In this document: piece by piece, positions 41,737-49,189 of the stretch
Layout: every line of letters begins with the position of its first letter
How positions within the stretch are numbered: the first letter of the stretch is position 1
Source of the DNA: Lentzea sp. NEAU-D7
GTDB taxonomy: Bacteria > Actinomycetota > Actinomycetes > Mycobacteriales > Pseudonocardiaceae
Direction of reading: 5' to 3'
NCBI RefSeq assembly: GCF_026242055.1
Contig: NZ_JAPJDL010000012.1
Span: forward strand, 203,186 to 258,586
DNA: 55,401 nucleotides
Program-made: the position numbers and the translations under genes
The notes under the pieces: model-generated
The model's input: the letters and a program-made list of their open reading frames with translations, nothing else
Told to the model about the DNA's origin: nothing
Databases searched by the model: none

Positions 41737-41749
41737 TTGATCGATAAAA
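41737..41749. promoter_or_regulatory. Putative LacI operator in front of the LacI gene
   Basis: TTGATCGATAAAA, 51 nt before the LacI start. TTGATC and GATAAA are inverted copies with one mismatch. It is the better of the two matching sites and implies autoregulation. Confidence 0.6.
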
Positions 41750-41800
41750 CGAAGCTGACCAGTCACAGCCTACTAGCCGGCCGACGCACCGAGATCGTCC

Positions 41801-41833
41801 AAAACGCCGTGTCGTGGTCCTGCTGTCACGGCG
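41801..41833 (-). terminator. Terminator of the epoxide hydrolase gene
   Basis: On the minus strand CGCCGTG (41833-41827) pairs with CACGGCG (41811-41805), and TTTT follows (41804-41801). It starts at the stop codon of the epoxide hydrolase gene and fits a rho-independent terminator. Confidence 0.5.
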
Positions 41834-42995
41834 CCCGCAGCCCTCGGAAGGTCGTCCGGATCTGCTCGGTGAGGACGTCCGGCTGCTCCAGGGCGGCGAA
41901 GTGGCCTCCGCGCTCGAGCTGGTCGTAGTGCACCACCGTCTCGTACCGCCGCTCGACCCAGCGCCGGGAGGCCTGCACGGCCTCGCCGGGGAAGACGCTG
42001 AACCCGGCGGGGACGGGGTTCGGTGTGCCGCCGGGGGCGGTGCCGCCCCGGCTCTCCTCCCAGTAGAGGCGGGCGGAGGACGCCGCGGCGTTGGGGAGCC
42101 AGTAGAGCATGACGTCGTCGAGGATCTCGTCGCGGTCGATGACCTCTTCGGGGTCGCCGCCGCTGTCGGTGACGTCCTGGAAGAGCGTGTAGATCCAGGC
42201 GGCGAGCCCGGCGGGGGAGTCCGAGAGCGAGTAGCCGATGGTCTGCGGCCGGGTGGCCTGTTCCCGCGCGTACGCGCTCAGCTCGTCCTGGTAGCGCTGA
42301 GCGCGCGCGATCATCCGCCGCTCCTCCGCGGTCGCCTCGCTCATCTCCTGTTCGGTGGGGAACACCAGTGGCAGGTTGAAGTGCACGCCCAGGCACCGCT
42401 CGGGTGCCTTGCGGGAGATCTGCTCGACGACGGCCGAACCCCAGTCGCCGCCCTGGGCGAACCACGTGTCGTGGCTCAGGCGCCGCATGAGGGTGATCCA
42501 CGCGTCGGCGACGCGGGAGGCGTTCCAGCCGGTCGTCGTGGGCTTGCCGGAGAACCCGAAGCCCGGCATGGACGGGATCACGACGTGGAACGCGTCGCGG
42601 GCGTCACCGCCGTGCGCCACCGGATCGGTCAACGGGCCCACCAGGTGCCGGAACTCCAGGACCGAGCCCGGCCAGCCGTGGCACAGCAGCAGCGGGACGG
42701 CGTCCGGCTCGGCCGACCGGACGTGCAGGAAGTGGACGTCGATCCCGTCGATGGTGGTGCGGGACGAGCCGAGGTCGTTGATGACCTTCTCGGTGCGCCG
42801 CCAGTCGTAGCCGGTGGCCCAGTGGTCGCAGAGAGCGCGAATCCGGTCCAACTGCGGACCCTGGCTCCCGTCCGGAACCGTCTCGCGGTCCGGCCACCGC
42901 GTGGCGGCCAGGCGGCTGCGCAGGTCCAGCAGCTCCACGTCGGGGACGGCGATCGTGAACGGCTCGACCACGTCGTTGGCGGAAGGGGATGTCAC
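41826..42995 (-). CDS. Epoxide hydrolase (EHN-type alpha/beta hydrolase)
   Basis: 389 aa from GTG 42995 with AGGAG upstream; the frame to 43082 overlaps the operator and is rejected. The N-terminal EHN domain has FTIAVPDVELLDLRSRLAAT. The oxyanion motif is HGWPGS, the nucleophile Asp is in QGGDWGSAV, and the catalytic His in GGHFAALEQP. Family members open epoxides to diols, with roles in detoxification or natural product tailoring. It is divergent from a TetR gene with a long inverted repeat in between, which suggests substrate-induced expression. Confidence 0.9.
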   Translation of the reverse strand: MTSPSANDVVEPFTIAVPDVELLDLRSRLAATRWPDRETVPDGSQGPQLDRIRALCDHWATGYDWRRTEKVINDLGSSRTTIDGIDVHFLHVRSAEPDAVPLLLCHGWPGSVLEFRHLVGPLTDPVAHGGDARDAFHVVIPSMPGFGFSGKPTTTGWNASRVADAWITLMRRLSHDTWFAQGGDWGSAVVEQISRKAPERCLGVHFNLPLVFPTEQEMSEATAEERRMIARAQRYQDELSAYAREQATRPQTIGYSLSDSPAGLAAWIYTLFQDVTDSGGDPEEVIDRDEILDDVMLYWLPNAAASSARLYWEESRGGTAPGGTPNPVPAGFSVFPGEAVQASRRWVERRYETVVHYDQLERGGHFAALEQPDVLTEQIRTTFRGLRAP

Positions 42996-43044
42996 AGGGG
43001 GCTCCTGGGGGTGTCGATGGGGGAACGGTGCGAGCGTAACCCAG

Positions 43045-43084
43045 AAGTGGAAGAAATCTTCAACTTGGAATTTCTCTTCCACTT
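43045..43084. promoter_or_regulatory. Inverted repeat between epoxide hydrolase and TetR genes
   Basis: AAGTGGAAGA (43045-43054) and TCTTCCACTT (43075-43084) form a perfect 10-bp inverted repeat with 20 nt between. It covers the divergent control region, and the right arm ends 15 nt before the TetR start. It is a strong candidate TetR operator, perhaps two half-sites bound by two dimers. Confidence 0.6.
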
Positions 43085-43099
43085 GTCTACGCTCGGCCC

Positions 43100-43729
43100 G
43101 TGACCGAAGCGGCTCCTCCTCTGCGTCGTGACGCCGAGCGCAATCGCCAGTTGTTGTTGCGCACGGCCTACGACCTCATGGCCACGCAAGGACTGGACGT
43201 CTCGTACGAAGACATCGCGCGAGCCGCCGGCACCGGAATGGGCACGATCTACCGGCGCTTCCCGCAACGACAGGACCTGCTGGACGCCCTGTTCAGCGAG
43301 CACATCGACACGGTGATCGGCTTGGCGGAGCAGGCTTCGCACTACGACGACGCCTGGGCGGGCCTCACCTGGTTCCTGGAGCGGCAACTGGAGATCGAGG
43401 CGCAGAGCCGAGGGCTGGGGGAGCTGCTGCGCAGCCGCAACCAGGCCACCGCGCTGGTGCAGCGCGCGCACGAGCGGATGACCCCGCTGGTCGCCGACCT
43501 CGTCGACCGGGCCGTCCGCGCGGGTCAGCTGCCGGACGGGGCGACCCCCGCCGACTTCGCCGCGGTGCACGTGATGGTGGGCAGCGTCATGGACGCCTCC
43601 CGTGCTCACACCCCGGGGCTGTGGCGCCGTGCTCTGCGGATCGCGCTGGCGGGAGTGCGCCACGCCGACCTGTCCGGCGACCAGCCGGACGAGGCGGTCA
43701 TCGACCGCTTCTACAACGACCAGACATGA
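43100..43729 (+). CDS. TetR-family regulator of the epoxide hydrolase
   Basis: 209 aa from GTG 43100, probably leaderless or nearly so since the operator lies just upstream. The HTH is VSYEDIARAAGTGMGTIYRRF, about residues 34-54. The C-terminal domain fits the TetR_C group with a helical ligand pocket. It controls the divergent epoxide hydrolase gene and is co-transcribed with the PPOX gene, whose ATG overlaps its stop (ATGA). Confidence 0.9.
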   Translation: MTEAAPPLRRDAERNRQLLLRTAYDLMATQGLDVSYEDIARAAGTGMGTIYRRFPQRQDLLDALFSEHIDTVIGLAEQASHYDDAWAGLTWFLERQLEIEAQSRGLGELLRSRNQATALVQRAHERMTPLVADLVDRAVRAGQLPDGATPADFAAVHVMVGSVMDASRAHTPGLWRRALRIALAGVRHADLSGDQPDEAVIDRFYNDQT

Positions 43730-44133
43730 AGGCCAAGAACATGACGGCTCTGCCCGACGACCTGATTGCGGTCCTCAACGCCAAGTCCATCTGCTTCGTG
43801 ACCACGCTCATGCCCGACGGGTCGCCGCAGATCTCCCAGACCTGGGCGGGCACGGACGGCGAACACGTGCTCATCAACACCGTGGACACCCACCAGAAGA
43901 CCCGCAACCTCCGGCGCGACCCCCGCATCGCCCTCGGCATCGCCGACCCGGCGGCGCCTTCGCGGTACTGGGCCCTGCGCGGCAGCGTCGTGGCCATGAC
44001 GACCGAGGGCGCCCGCGAGCACATCGACGAGCTGTCCCAGAAGTACATCGGCCGACCGTACCCCGGCTTCGGCGGCGGTCCGCAGCAGCGCGTCGTGCTC
44101 ACCGTCGAGGTCGACCGGGTGCACACGCCCTGA
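43726..44133 (+). CDS. PPOX-class flavin/F420-binding protein
   Basis: 135 aa from ATG 43726 (ATGA overlap with the TetR stop); ATG 43741 five codons later is an alternative. The split-barrel signature is FVTTLMPDGSPQISQTWAG and NTVDTHQKTRNLRRDPRIAL. The family (pyridoxamine-phosphate-oxidase-like) in actinomycetes uses F420 or FMN to reduce unsaturated substrates, or acts in heme degradation. Co-expression with the TetR gene and neighbouring exporter suggests xenobiotic handling. Confidence 0.85.
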   Translation: MKAKNMTALPDDLIAVLNAKSICFVTTLMPDGSPQISQTWAGTDGEHVLINTVDTHQKTRNLRRDPRIALGIADPAAPSRYWALRGSVVAMTTEGAREHIDELSQKYIGRPYPGFGGGPQQRVVLTVEVDRVHTP

Positions 44134-44191
44134 CCCCCGGCGCAGCGTTCGACTGCGGACACGAAGAAGAGGCTCCATGCCATCGTGAACG

Positions 44192-45448
44192 GTGCCCACG
44201 AAGGAATCCGACGGCGCCGAGGTGAGACTGGGAAGTCGTTTCCACAGGCTCTTCGGTGCCACGCTGGTGTCGTCCATCGGCACCGGCATGCACGCCGCCG
44301 CGTTGCCGCTGCTGGCCCTGCAGACCACCAGCAGTCCGCTGGCGTTGAGCGCCGTCGTCATGGCGGCCGAGATTCCCTGGGTGCTGTTCTCACTGCACGC
44401 CGGTGTCGTGGTGGACCGGCTGGACCGCCGGCGGGTGATGGTGTGGGCCGACCTCGCACGGTTCTCCGTCCTGGTCGGTCTCGCGGCGCTGATCCTGACC
44501 GCGCAGGTGAGCCTGGTGTGGCTGGTGGCCGCGGCGTTCCTGCTGGGGGCCGGCCAGGTCTTCTTCGACATCGCCGCCCAGTCGGCCATTCCGGACTTCG
44601 TGTCGCGGGACCCGCGGAACCTGGCAGCGGCGAACGGGCGGATCCTCGCCGCGGAGAGCAGCGGCGAGGACTTCGTGGGGCCCCCGGTCGGTTCCGCTCT
44701 GTTCGGCGTGTGGAACGTCCTTCCCTTCGCCGGCAACGCCCTTTCGTTCGCCGCGAGCGGCCTGCTGATCCTCTCGATCAAGACGGACGCCCAGCCGGAG
44801 AAGAAGTCCGGAGCGCCGCGCACGAGTGTGCGGAGCGAGATCGTCGAAGGCATCCGGTGGTTGTTCGGGAACCGGACGCTGCGGGCGCTGGCCATGGTTT
44901 CCTGCCTCGGCAACGTGGCCGTCACCGCCCAGTTCGCGATGCTGGCGTTGCTGGCCAAGGAGGTCCTGGGACTTCCGGACTTCGGTTTCGGCCTGCTGCT
45001 GACGGCCACCGCGGTCGGTGCGACGGCCGGGGGACTGACCGCCGCGGCCGCCGGCAGGCGGTTCGGTCCCAGCACGGTGATGCTCGCGGGCAAGGCCGGT
45101 GTGGGCGCGGCGATCCTGGTTCTGGGACTCGTCGCCAATTCGTGGGTGGCGGCCGCGATGATGATGGTGACCGGCGCGTTGATGACGGCGGAGAAAGTAG
45201 TCGTGAGCACACTGCGTCAGCAGATCGTGCCCGATGAGCTCCTGGGGAGAGTTTTCTCTTCGAGCAGGCTTGTGGTGATGATTGGGGGCCCGATCGGAGC
45301 GGCACTCGGCGGCGTTCTCGCGACCGTCTTCGCGGTCCAGGTCTCGTACGTCGCCGCCGGTGTGTTCCTCATCCTGGTGGCATTGGCCTTCTACCCCGTG
45401 CTGAACAACCGCGCCCTCGCGAGCGCCACGCGACATCCGGCCCGATGA
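44192..45448 (+). CDS. MFS transporter (drug efflux type)
   Basis: 418 aa from GTG 44192 or, ten codons later, GTG 44222; neither has a clear ribosome site. Ten to twelve membrane segments are visible, with the loop motif DRLDRRRVMVWADLARF between helices 2 and 3. It resembles enterobactin/macrolide exporter-like (MFS_3) proteins. It follows the TetR-PPOX pair on the same strand and probably exports the compound that the TetR protein senses. Confidence 0.88.
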   Translation: MPTKESDGAEVRLGSRFHRLFGATLVSSIGTGMHAAALPLLALQTTSSPLALSAVVMAAEIPWVLFSLHAGVVVDRLDRRRVMVWADLARFSVLVGLAALILTAQVSLVWLVAAAFLLGAGQVFFDIAAQSAIPDFVSRDPRNLAAANGRILAAESSGEDFVGPPVGSALFGVWNVLPFAGNALSFAASGLLILSIKTDAQPEKKSGAPRTSVRSEIVEGIRWLFGNRTLRALAMVSCLGNVAVTAQFAMLALLAKEVLGLPDFGFGLLLTATAVGATAGGLTAAAAGRRFGPSTVMLAGKAGVGAAILVLGLVANSWVAAAMMMVTGALMTAEKVVVSTLRQQIVPDELLGRVFSSSRLVVMIGGPIGAALGGVLATVFAVQVSYVAAGVFLILVALAFYPVLNNRALASATRHPAR

Positions 45449-45493
45449 GCGTTCCAGCCCGACACCACGGTGCTGACACCACCAGGCGGCTCT

Positions 45494-45520
45494 GAGGCCT
45501 CGGGCCGAATCCAAGGCCTC
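45494..45520 (+). terminator. Hairpin after the MFS gene
   Basis: GAGGCCT (45494-45500) pairs with AGGCCTC (45514-45520) around a 13-nt loop, 46 nt after the transporter stop. No T-run is present. The rest of 45449-45647 shows no gene. Confidence 0.35.
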
Positions 45521-45647
45521 GTCTCGATGGTCTGGACGGACGTGCTGTGCGTGCCCGAACCGTGCCTGCGAACGCTCGAAAGGTCTTCGACCGTTCCGCG
45601 GGCGACTCGACCGGCGAATCCCGGGGTCATCATCTTGAAACCGCTGA

Positions 45648-45824
45648 GGCGAACGGAGTTTCAACTACGACGATGATCCACAATGGTCTCCGGACATCCC
45701 GTCCTGGATCTTCGCCCGCGATCTCGCGGCGTTCCCGAGGACGGCTGAGCACGTCCCGGGCTGGCTGCGAGAACGGTTCGACGTGCTGCCCCGACCTGAC
45801 GTCGAAAGGACCATCCCCGGATGA
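45648..45824 (+). pseudogene. Truncated paralogue of the immunity-like gene
   Basis: An open frame without start, bounded upstream by TGA at 45645, encodes FNYDDDPQWSPDIPSWIFAR, DLAAFPRTAEHVPGWLRERF and a short tail. This matches in spacing the C-terminal third of the next gene (FTIQYNWNDQPPFPAPPARE, FVLDQERFPRTPQNTPEWFQ). Its stop shares ATGA with the start of that gene, so two tandem paralogues once formed an operon and the first lost its 5' part. The N-terminal two-thirds are not found in other frames upstream. Confidence 0.65.
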
Positions 45825-46264
45825 CGACGCCCACGCCGATGCCCCCGGACGAGCAGCACCACCTGGTGGGCGAGGCGACCAAGACCCTGCTCGGGCAGGC
45901 GCCCTCCGGCTGGGACCGGATCATCATGGACTACATGGTGCTGGGCAAGAAGGTCAACGTCGGCGCGATCGCCAGGATGCGGGACGGCAGCACGCAACGG
46001 TTCCCAGCGCCGCGGGAGCTCGCGCCGATGCTCTCCGCGCTGCGGCGCGGCATGTACACACCGGACGGCGGCGCCTGGTACTCGTTCCGCCTGATCGTGC
46101 AGCCGCCGGACCGGTTCACCATCCAGTACAACTGGAACGACCAGCCGCCGTTCCCGGCGCCTCCCGCCCGCGAGCAGTTCGTCCTGGACCAGGAACGGTT
46201 CCCGCGCACCCCGCAGAACACGCCCGAGTGGTTCCAGCGCGGGCTCGACGGATCGGATGACTGA
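45821..46264 (+). CDS. YezG/DUF600-like immunity-type protein
   Basis: 147 aa from ATG 45821. The layout (N-terminal helix, GWDRIIMDYMVLGKKVNVG strand region, then GGAWYSFRLIVQPPDRFTIQ and YNWNDQPPFP) is that of small YezG/DUF600-like proteins, which in many bacteria are immunity proteins of polymorphic nuclease toxins. No toxin gene is seen beside it. The truncated paralogue directly upstream fits a decaying immunity array. Family placement is by pattern only. Confidence 0.6.
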   Translation: MTTPTPMPPDEQHHLVGEATKTLLGQAPSGWDRIIMDYMVLGKKVNVGAIARMRDGSTQRFPAPRELAPMLSALRRGMYTPDGGAWYSFRLIVQPPDRFTIQYNWNDQPPFPAPPAREQFVLDQERFPRTPQNTPEWFQRGLDGSDD

Positions 46265-46351
46265 TCCGGCGAAGGTCACTTGAAGTCCGCCGGTTGCCGC
46301 CCGTCAAGTCGTGCCCGCCCGAAGAAGCACTCGTGGGACGTCGGGGTGTAG

Positions 46352-46543
46352 CCGCTCGAACGTGCGCACGCGCACAACGATTACGGGCACGACCGCCTGC
46401 TGGCCGACGTGTGGCTGGTGGGCGGCGAACTGCGGGTGGCGCACGACCTGGTCGACGCGCGTCCGGCCCGAACGCTGCGCAGCTTCGACCTCCAGCCGCT
46501 CGCCCAGCGGATCCGGCGGGTAGCAGGTCGATGGACCCGGTGA
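46352..46543 (+). pseudogene. Fragment of a glycerophosphodiester/PI phosphodiesterase-like gene
   Basis: An in-frame TAG stands immediately before the fragment. The reading PLERAHAHNDYGHDR followed by LLADVWLVGGELRVAHDLVD and ARPARTLRSFDLQPLAQRIR matches the N-terminal region of secreted phosphodiesterases (HAHNDYEH...EADVYLVDGQLLVGHD), with a deletion of the usual ~12 residues after NDYxH and an early stop. The rest of the gene is absent. Confidence 0.5.
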
Positions 46544-46660
46544 GTGTGAGCGCGAGCCCGATCTTGACCAACGGTGGCGTGCGCGGCAATGTGCAGTCCG
46601 GAGTACCGATCGAGCTGTTCCGAGACCGGACGTGCGGTGAGCGGTTCCCAGGGGGTGAGC

Positions 46661-47371
46661 GTGGCGCAGCCGAAGGCTCTGGTGGTCCGCGGTGGGTGGG
46701 AAGGCCACCAGCCGGTGAAGGCGACCGAGTTGTTCATCCCGTTCCTGGAGCACAGCGGTTATGCCGTGCGGGTCGAGGAGTCGACCGAGGTCTACGCCGA
46801 CGCTGCCGAGATGGCGCGCACAGACCTGGTCGTGCAGTGCATCTCGATGTCGGAGATCACCACCGGGGAGCTGGACGGGCTGCGCGCGGCGGTCGAGGCC
46901 GGCACCGGTTTCACCGGCTGGCACGGTGGCATCGCGGACTCGTTCCGCGCGTCCTCGGACTACCTGCACCTGGTGGGCGGCCAGTTCGTCACGCATCCCG
47001 GCAAGGAGCCGTGCGAGCGCCAGGGTGGGCAGGAGGACAACTACCTGCCCTACACGGTGAACATCACCGCGCTCGGCCGGGAACATCCGATCACCGCGGG
47101 CGTCGAGGACTTCGAACTGGTCACCGAGCAGTACTGGGTGCTGCACGACGACCTGGTCGACGTGCTGGCCACCACGACCCACCCGACCAGGCCGTGGCAT
47201 CCGTGGCACCGGCCGGTCACCTGCCCGGCGATCTGGACGCGCCGGTGGGGCGCCGGGAGGATCGTGGTGACGACGCCGGGACACAGCCTGGACGTGCTGG
47301 AGCACCCCAGCGTCCGAGCCGTCATCACGAGGGGGATGTTGTGGGCGACCCGCACCGCGTCGGAATCGTAG
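46661..47371 (+). CDS. ThuA-like protein (trehalose utilisation-like)
   Basis: 236 aa from GTG 46661 (GGGGG upstream; GTG 46655 also possible). It is a ThuA-like glutamine-amidotransferase-fold protein, with LVVRGGWEGHQP at the start and GTGFTGWHGGIADSF in the middle. ThuA proteins work with Gfo/Idh/MocA dehydrogenases (ThuB-like) in conversion of disaccharides or 3-keto-sugars. The dehydrogenase gene overlaps its end by 31 bp, so the two are one unit. Confidence 0.88.
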   Translation: MAQPKALVVRGGWEGHQPVKATELFIPFLEHSGYAVRVEESTEVYADAAEMARTDLVVQCISMSEITTGELDGLRAAVEAGTGFTGWHGGIADSFRASSDYLHLVGGQFVTHPGKEPCERQGGQEDNYLPYTVNITALGREHPITAGVEDFELVTEQYWVLHDDLVDVLATTTHPTRPWHPWHRPVTCPAIWTRRWGAGRIVVTTPGHSLDVLEHPSVRAVITRGMLWATRTASES

Positions 47372-48447
47372 GTGCCGGGTTCATCTCCCGGGCCTATCTG
47401 GACACGCTCGGCAGCCACCCCGCGGTGCGCGTCTCCGCGATCGCCGACCTCGACGCCACCCGCTCGGCCGCGGTCGCCGCCGAGCACCCCGGCACCGAGG
47501 CGGTCAGCGTCGAGCGCCTGCTCGGCGGGGCGGACGTCGACACGGTGCTCAACCTGACCGTTCCCGCGGCCCACGCCGAGATCGCGTTCCGCGCGATCGA
47601 CGCCGGCAAGAACGTCTTCGGTGAGAAACCGCTCGCCGCCACGTTCCCGGACGGCCGGGCGATCATGGATCGGGCAGCCGCCGCCGGTGTCGTGGTCGGG
47701 TGCGCACCGGACACCGTTCTCGGCACCGGAACGCAGACCGCGCGGGCGGCGATCGACAGCGGGCTCATCGGACGCCCGCTGTCCGCATCGGCCGTGATGG
47801 TCACGCCGGGGCACGAACGCTGGCACCCCGACCCCGACTTCTACTACACCGCGGGCGGCGGTCCGCTGCTGGACATGGGGCCGTACTACGTCACCGCGCT
47901 GATCCACCTGCTCGGCCCGGTGCGCACGGTGCTCGGCGCGGCCAGTCGCCTGCGCACCGAGCGCGTCATCGGCTCCGGCGCGCGGATGGGCCACCGGATC
48001 CCGGTCGAGGTCGACAGCCACGTCTCCGGAGTGTTCGAACACGCCAACGGCGCGCTTTCCACCATCACGACCAGTTTCGACGGGGTGGCCACCACCGCCG
48101 CGCCGATCGAGGTGCACGGCGAGACCGGCACGCTCGCGGTCCCGGACCCGAACCACTTCGACGGCGAGACCCGTCTTTTCCCGCTCGGCGGCACCGAATG
48201 GCGAACTCTTGCCCCTAGTGCGGGCTACATGGGCACAGGGCGGGGAATCGGCCTCATCGACCTCGTCACCGCCGGTGGGCAGCGGGCCCCGCGCGCCGGC
48301 GGCGAGCTCGCGCTGCACGTGCTCGAGACGATGACCGCCCTCCTCCGCGCGGCGGACGAAGGGCGGCGGATCGAGCTGACGACCACGGTGGAACGACCAC
48401 TGCCGGTGCCGCTCACAGCCGTGGACGAGTGGTCCCTCAGCCGTTGA
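47341..48447 (+). CDS. Gfo/Idh/MocA-family sugar dehydrogenase
   Basis: 368 aa from GTG 47341 with GAGGGGGATG upstream, inside the end of the ThuA-like gene. The NAD(P) motif GIVGAGFISRAY is at residues ~8-19, the EKPLAATF motif carries the conserved Lys, and a C-terminal beta-sheet domain contains HERWHPDPDFYYTAGGGPLLDMGPYY (in part). It should oxidise or reduce a sugar or inositol. With the ThuA-like partner it forms a small sugar-catabolic pair; no transporter is adjacent. Confidence 0.9.
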   Translation: MGDPHRVGIVGAGFISRAYLDTLGSHPAVRVSAIADLDATRSAAVAAEHPGTEAVSVERLLGGADVDTVLNLTVPAAHAEIAFRAIDAGKNVFGEKPLAATFPDGRAIMDRAAAAGVVVGCAPDTVLGTGTQTARAAIDSGLIGRPLSASAVMVTPGHERWHPDPDFYYTAGGGPLLDMGPYYVTALIHLLGPVRTVLGAASRLRTERVIGSGARMGHRIPVEVDSHVSGVFEHANGALSTITTSFDGVATTAAPIEVHGETGTLAVPDPNHFDGETRLFPLGGTEWRTLAPSAGYMGTGRGIGLIDLVTAGGQRAPRAGGELALHVLETMTALLRAADEGRRIELTTTVERPLPVPLTAVDEWSLSR

Positions 48448-48489
48448 CGAAGCGGCACCGCCGGGGGCCTTGACGATCTCCACGTCACC

Positions 48490-49098
48490 TCAGTCGAGGG
48501 CGTGGTCGCGGCCGGCCTGCAGGATCTCGTCGGACAGCGACGGCTGGACGTGGCGCACCGCGCGGGCGAGCATCATCGTCCCGACCAGCTCGCCGAGCAG
48601 GCGGATGGCCCTGCGGCGGGCCTGGTCCGGGTCGGGCGTCTGCCCCTTCGCCTCGGCTTCGCGCAGGAACTCGGCGGTGAAGCCGGCGAAGTAGCCCTCG
48701 AGGCCCTCGGCGTACGCGCGTTGCACCGCTTCGCTCTGCCGCCCGGCATCGGTGACCAGGGCGCTGGAGGGACAGCCGCCGTCCTCGGCGTCCCGGTGGG
48801 CGGCGGAGAGGTAGTGGTCGACGACCCGCTCCAGCGGGGAGCCGGCCTCGTCATCACCGGTTTCGATCTCCCGTGCCAGCACTCCGAGTGAGGCGGCGAA
48901 CGACGTACCGCACACCTCCACGGCCAGGTCGTTCTTGGACGCGAAGTGGTTGTAGAAGCCGCCGTGGGTCAGGCCCGCTTCCTTCATGAGCTCCGCGATG
49001 CCGACCGCGTCGATGCCCTGTGAGCGGAACATCCGGCCTGCGGCGTCGACGATGTTCTGCCGGTTGCGGACTTTGTCTTCCTTGGTGATCCGCGGCAT
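48490..49098 (-). CDS. TetR-family regulator of the reductase operon
   Basis: 202 aa from ATG 49098. The HTH lies in DAVGIAELMKEAGLTHGGFYNHF (residues ~30-52), the NemR/AcrR-like type with GFYxHFxSK. A Cys in DGGCPSSAL sits in a position where electrophile-sensing TetR proteins often have a conserved Cys. It is divergent from three reductase genes, with two operator copies in the gap, so it probably represses both directions and responds to reactive electrophiles. Confidence 0.9.
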   Translation of the reverse strand: MPRITKEDKVRNRQNIVDAAGRMFRSQGIDAVGIAELMKEAGLTHGGFYNHFASKNDLAVEVCGTSFAASLGVLAREIETGDDEAGSPLERVVDHYLSAAHRDAEDGGCPSSALVTDAGRQSEAVQRAYAEGLEGYFAGFTAEFLREAEAKGQTPDPDQARRRAIRLLGELVGTMMLARAVRHVQPSLSDEILQAGRDHALD

Positions 49099-49115
49099 GG
49101 CCGGCTCCCCAGCGC

Positions 49116-49175
49116 TTGACTATTTCAATGATGGATCTCATCATAACAGCGCTAACAATGATGGACGTCATCATT
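49116..49175. promoter_or_regulatory. Divergent promoter with two tandem TetR operators
   Basis: AATGATG-GATCT-CATCATA (49127-49145) and AATGATG-GACGT-CATCATT (49157-49175) are two copies of one palindrome exactly 30 bp apart. TTGACT (49116-49121) stands as a -35 box for the plus-strand operon, and the first operator covers its -10 region. Two dimers on one face of the DNA would block both promoters. Confidence 0.7.
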
Positions 49176-49189
49176 ACTGGAGAGGGTTC

